A DNA stretch of 6,165 nt. Origin: Oscillospiraceae bacterium (GTDB taxonomy: Bacteria; Bacillota; Clostridia; Clostridiales; Clostridiaceae). Position numbers and translations under genes: made by a program. The stretch spans positions 1 through 6,165 of the forward strand of contig WQUF01000141.1 in assembly GCA_009785875.1 (NCBI GenBank), written 5' to 3'. The stretch's first letter is position 1. Every line of letters starts with the position of its first letter. Shown here in pieces: positions 5,572-6,165 of the stretch. The notes beneath the pieces were generated by a model. The model had not been told where the DNA came from, made no database searches, and saw nothing but the letters and a program-made list of their open reading frames with translations.

Positions 5572-6165
5572 TTAGTTCAAATCATTTTTTGCGCCAATTA
5601 TTAGGATTTCTTCGTTTGGTTCCCTATCGACCACATCGAGCTCCATGAGGAGTTCTACCTGTTCTAAATCGACGGCCGAATAGTCGCAGACTCTAGGTCC
5701 CATGCAGATATAAAAATCCGGGCGCAAGACGTTGTCAGTTTTAAAGATCGCAAGATCCTTCCACATATTTTCCACGACTTCTTTGTATTCGCCAGCCTTT
5801 GCTTTAGCGACTTTAGCATCAGAGCACTGAACTTTAATGAATCCTTTATTATCTACAATTCGAACAGGAGTCCTTCCTTCCGAAGCTTTGCCGGAAAATA
5901 CAAATATCTTATCTGTCTTCTCTGCGAGCTTTATATCGGAAACCTTCGAGCCAAAATCATATTTAGCCAGCTGCTCTGCTTCTTTTTCATCGCATTCCTT
6001 GAGCAAATCAGTTGTCTTTGCTTCTGTTGAGCCAATAGCAATAGCAGTTATCTTGCTGGTTTGGTTGTCGATTTCGATATGCACTTCTACAGAATCTGGA
6101 GATGCTCCCGATGTGATAGCTGCATCGATAGCCTCTTTCTTCAATTCCTTGATATCTGCCTGAGT
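5572..6165 (-). CDS. Unidentified protein, C-terminal part (gene runs off the right edge)
   Basis: The reading frame is open to the window edge (about 197 residues visible, beginning TQADIKELKKEA). A TTG at 6144 could be a start, but no ribosome site precedes it and the frame continues, so the true start is probably outside. I do not recognise the family with confidence. The region around GASPDSVEVHIEIDNQTSKI and AIAIGSTEAKTTDLL distantly resembles the C-terminal part of hydantoinase/oxoprolinase-type (HyuA-like) ATPases, which carry a similar GA-x-P-x-TVEV segment; this is a weak guess from memory. Later blocks are RTPVRIVDNKGFIKVQ, AGEYKEVVENMWKDL, CMGPRVCDYSAVDLEQVELLMELD and the end ILIIGAKNDLN. 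There is no membrane segment. It ends 12 bases before the zincin-like gene, whose ribosome site overlaps its stop, so the two are translated together. Confidence 0.75.
   Translation of the reverse strand, partial: TQADIKELKKEAIDAAITSGASPDSVEVHIEIDNQTSKITAIAIGSTEAKTTDLLKECDEKEAEQLAKYDFGSKVSDIKLAEKTDKIFVFSGKASEGRTPVRIVDNKGFIKVQCSDAKVAKAKAGEYKEVVENMWKDLAIFKTDNVLRPDFYICMGPRVCDYSAVDLEQVELLMELDVVDREPNEEILIIGAKNDLN

Noticed and set aside
5837..6163. 108-codon forward open frame at the right edge
   Set aside because: It is antisense to the truncated gene whose frame has better protein composition and operon spacing. Its Ser/Ala/Leu-rich translation is a typical shadow.

Overview
The window looks like a chromosomal segment of a low-GC Gram-positive anaerobe, probably a member of the Clostridia. 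Support for this is indirect: AT-rich DNA, strong AGGAG-type ribosome binding sites before nearly every gene, tight operons, and protein sequences that read like clostridial sugar-acid catabolism enzymes. I cannot name a genus.

Layout. Positions 1-350 are a very AT-rich intergenic region. It holds a terminator-like hairpin near 84-116, two small palindromes, and a clear extended -10 promoter near 272-299. That promoter precedes a Uma2-family (PD-(D/E)XK nuclease fold) gene at 351-914. Two better-composed genes follow on the same strand: a YiaK/DlgD-type 2,3-diketo-L-gulonate reductase (946-1944) and an alanine dehydrogenase (1961-3079). A perfect 13-bp-stem hairpin at 3083-3111 closes this unit. 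The opposite-strand unit converges on the same hairpin. Read from the right edge, it contains a gene cut off by the window end (unidentified, 3' end at 5572), an ImmA/IrrE-like zincin (5559-4789), kduI (4767-3925) and a kduD/gluconate-5-dehydrogenase-like short-chain dehydrogenase (3908-3123). The gaps in this unit are only 12-21 bp, so it is very probably one operon.

How the genes fit together. KduI and KduD carry out two consecutive steps that convert the unsaturated-uronate product of pectin or glycosaminoglycan breakdown into 2-keto-3-deoxygluconate. That compound is normally phosphorylated and split to pyruvate and glyceraldehyde-3-phosphate. The YiaK-like reductase acts on a related keto sugar acid, and alanine dehydrogenase can turn pyruvate plus ammonium plus NADH into alanine. 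The region is therefore best read as a sugar-acid (uronate) catabolic island with a pyruvate/NADH outlet. The lyases, transporter, KdgK and KdgA are not in the window.

The parts not explained by this picture are the putative zincin inside the kdu operon, the truncated protein upstream of it, and the AT-rich Uma2 gene ahead of the reductase. I see no CRISPR array, RNA gene, insertion sequence or obvious defence system. The two unidentified operon partners of kduI/kduD are the best candidates for something undescribed.
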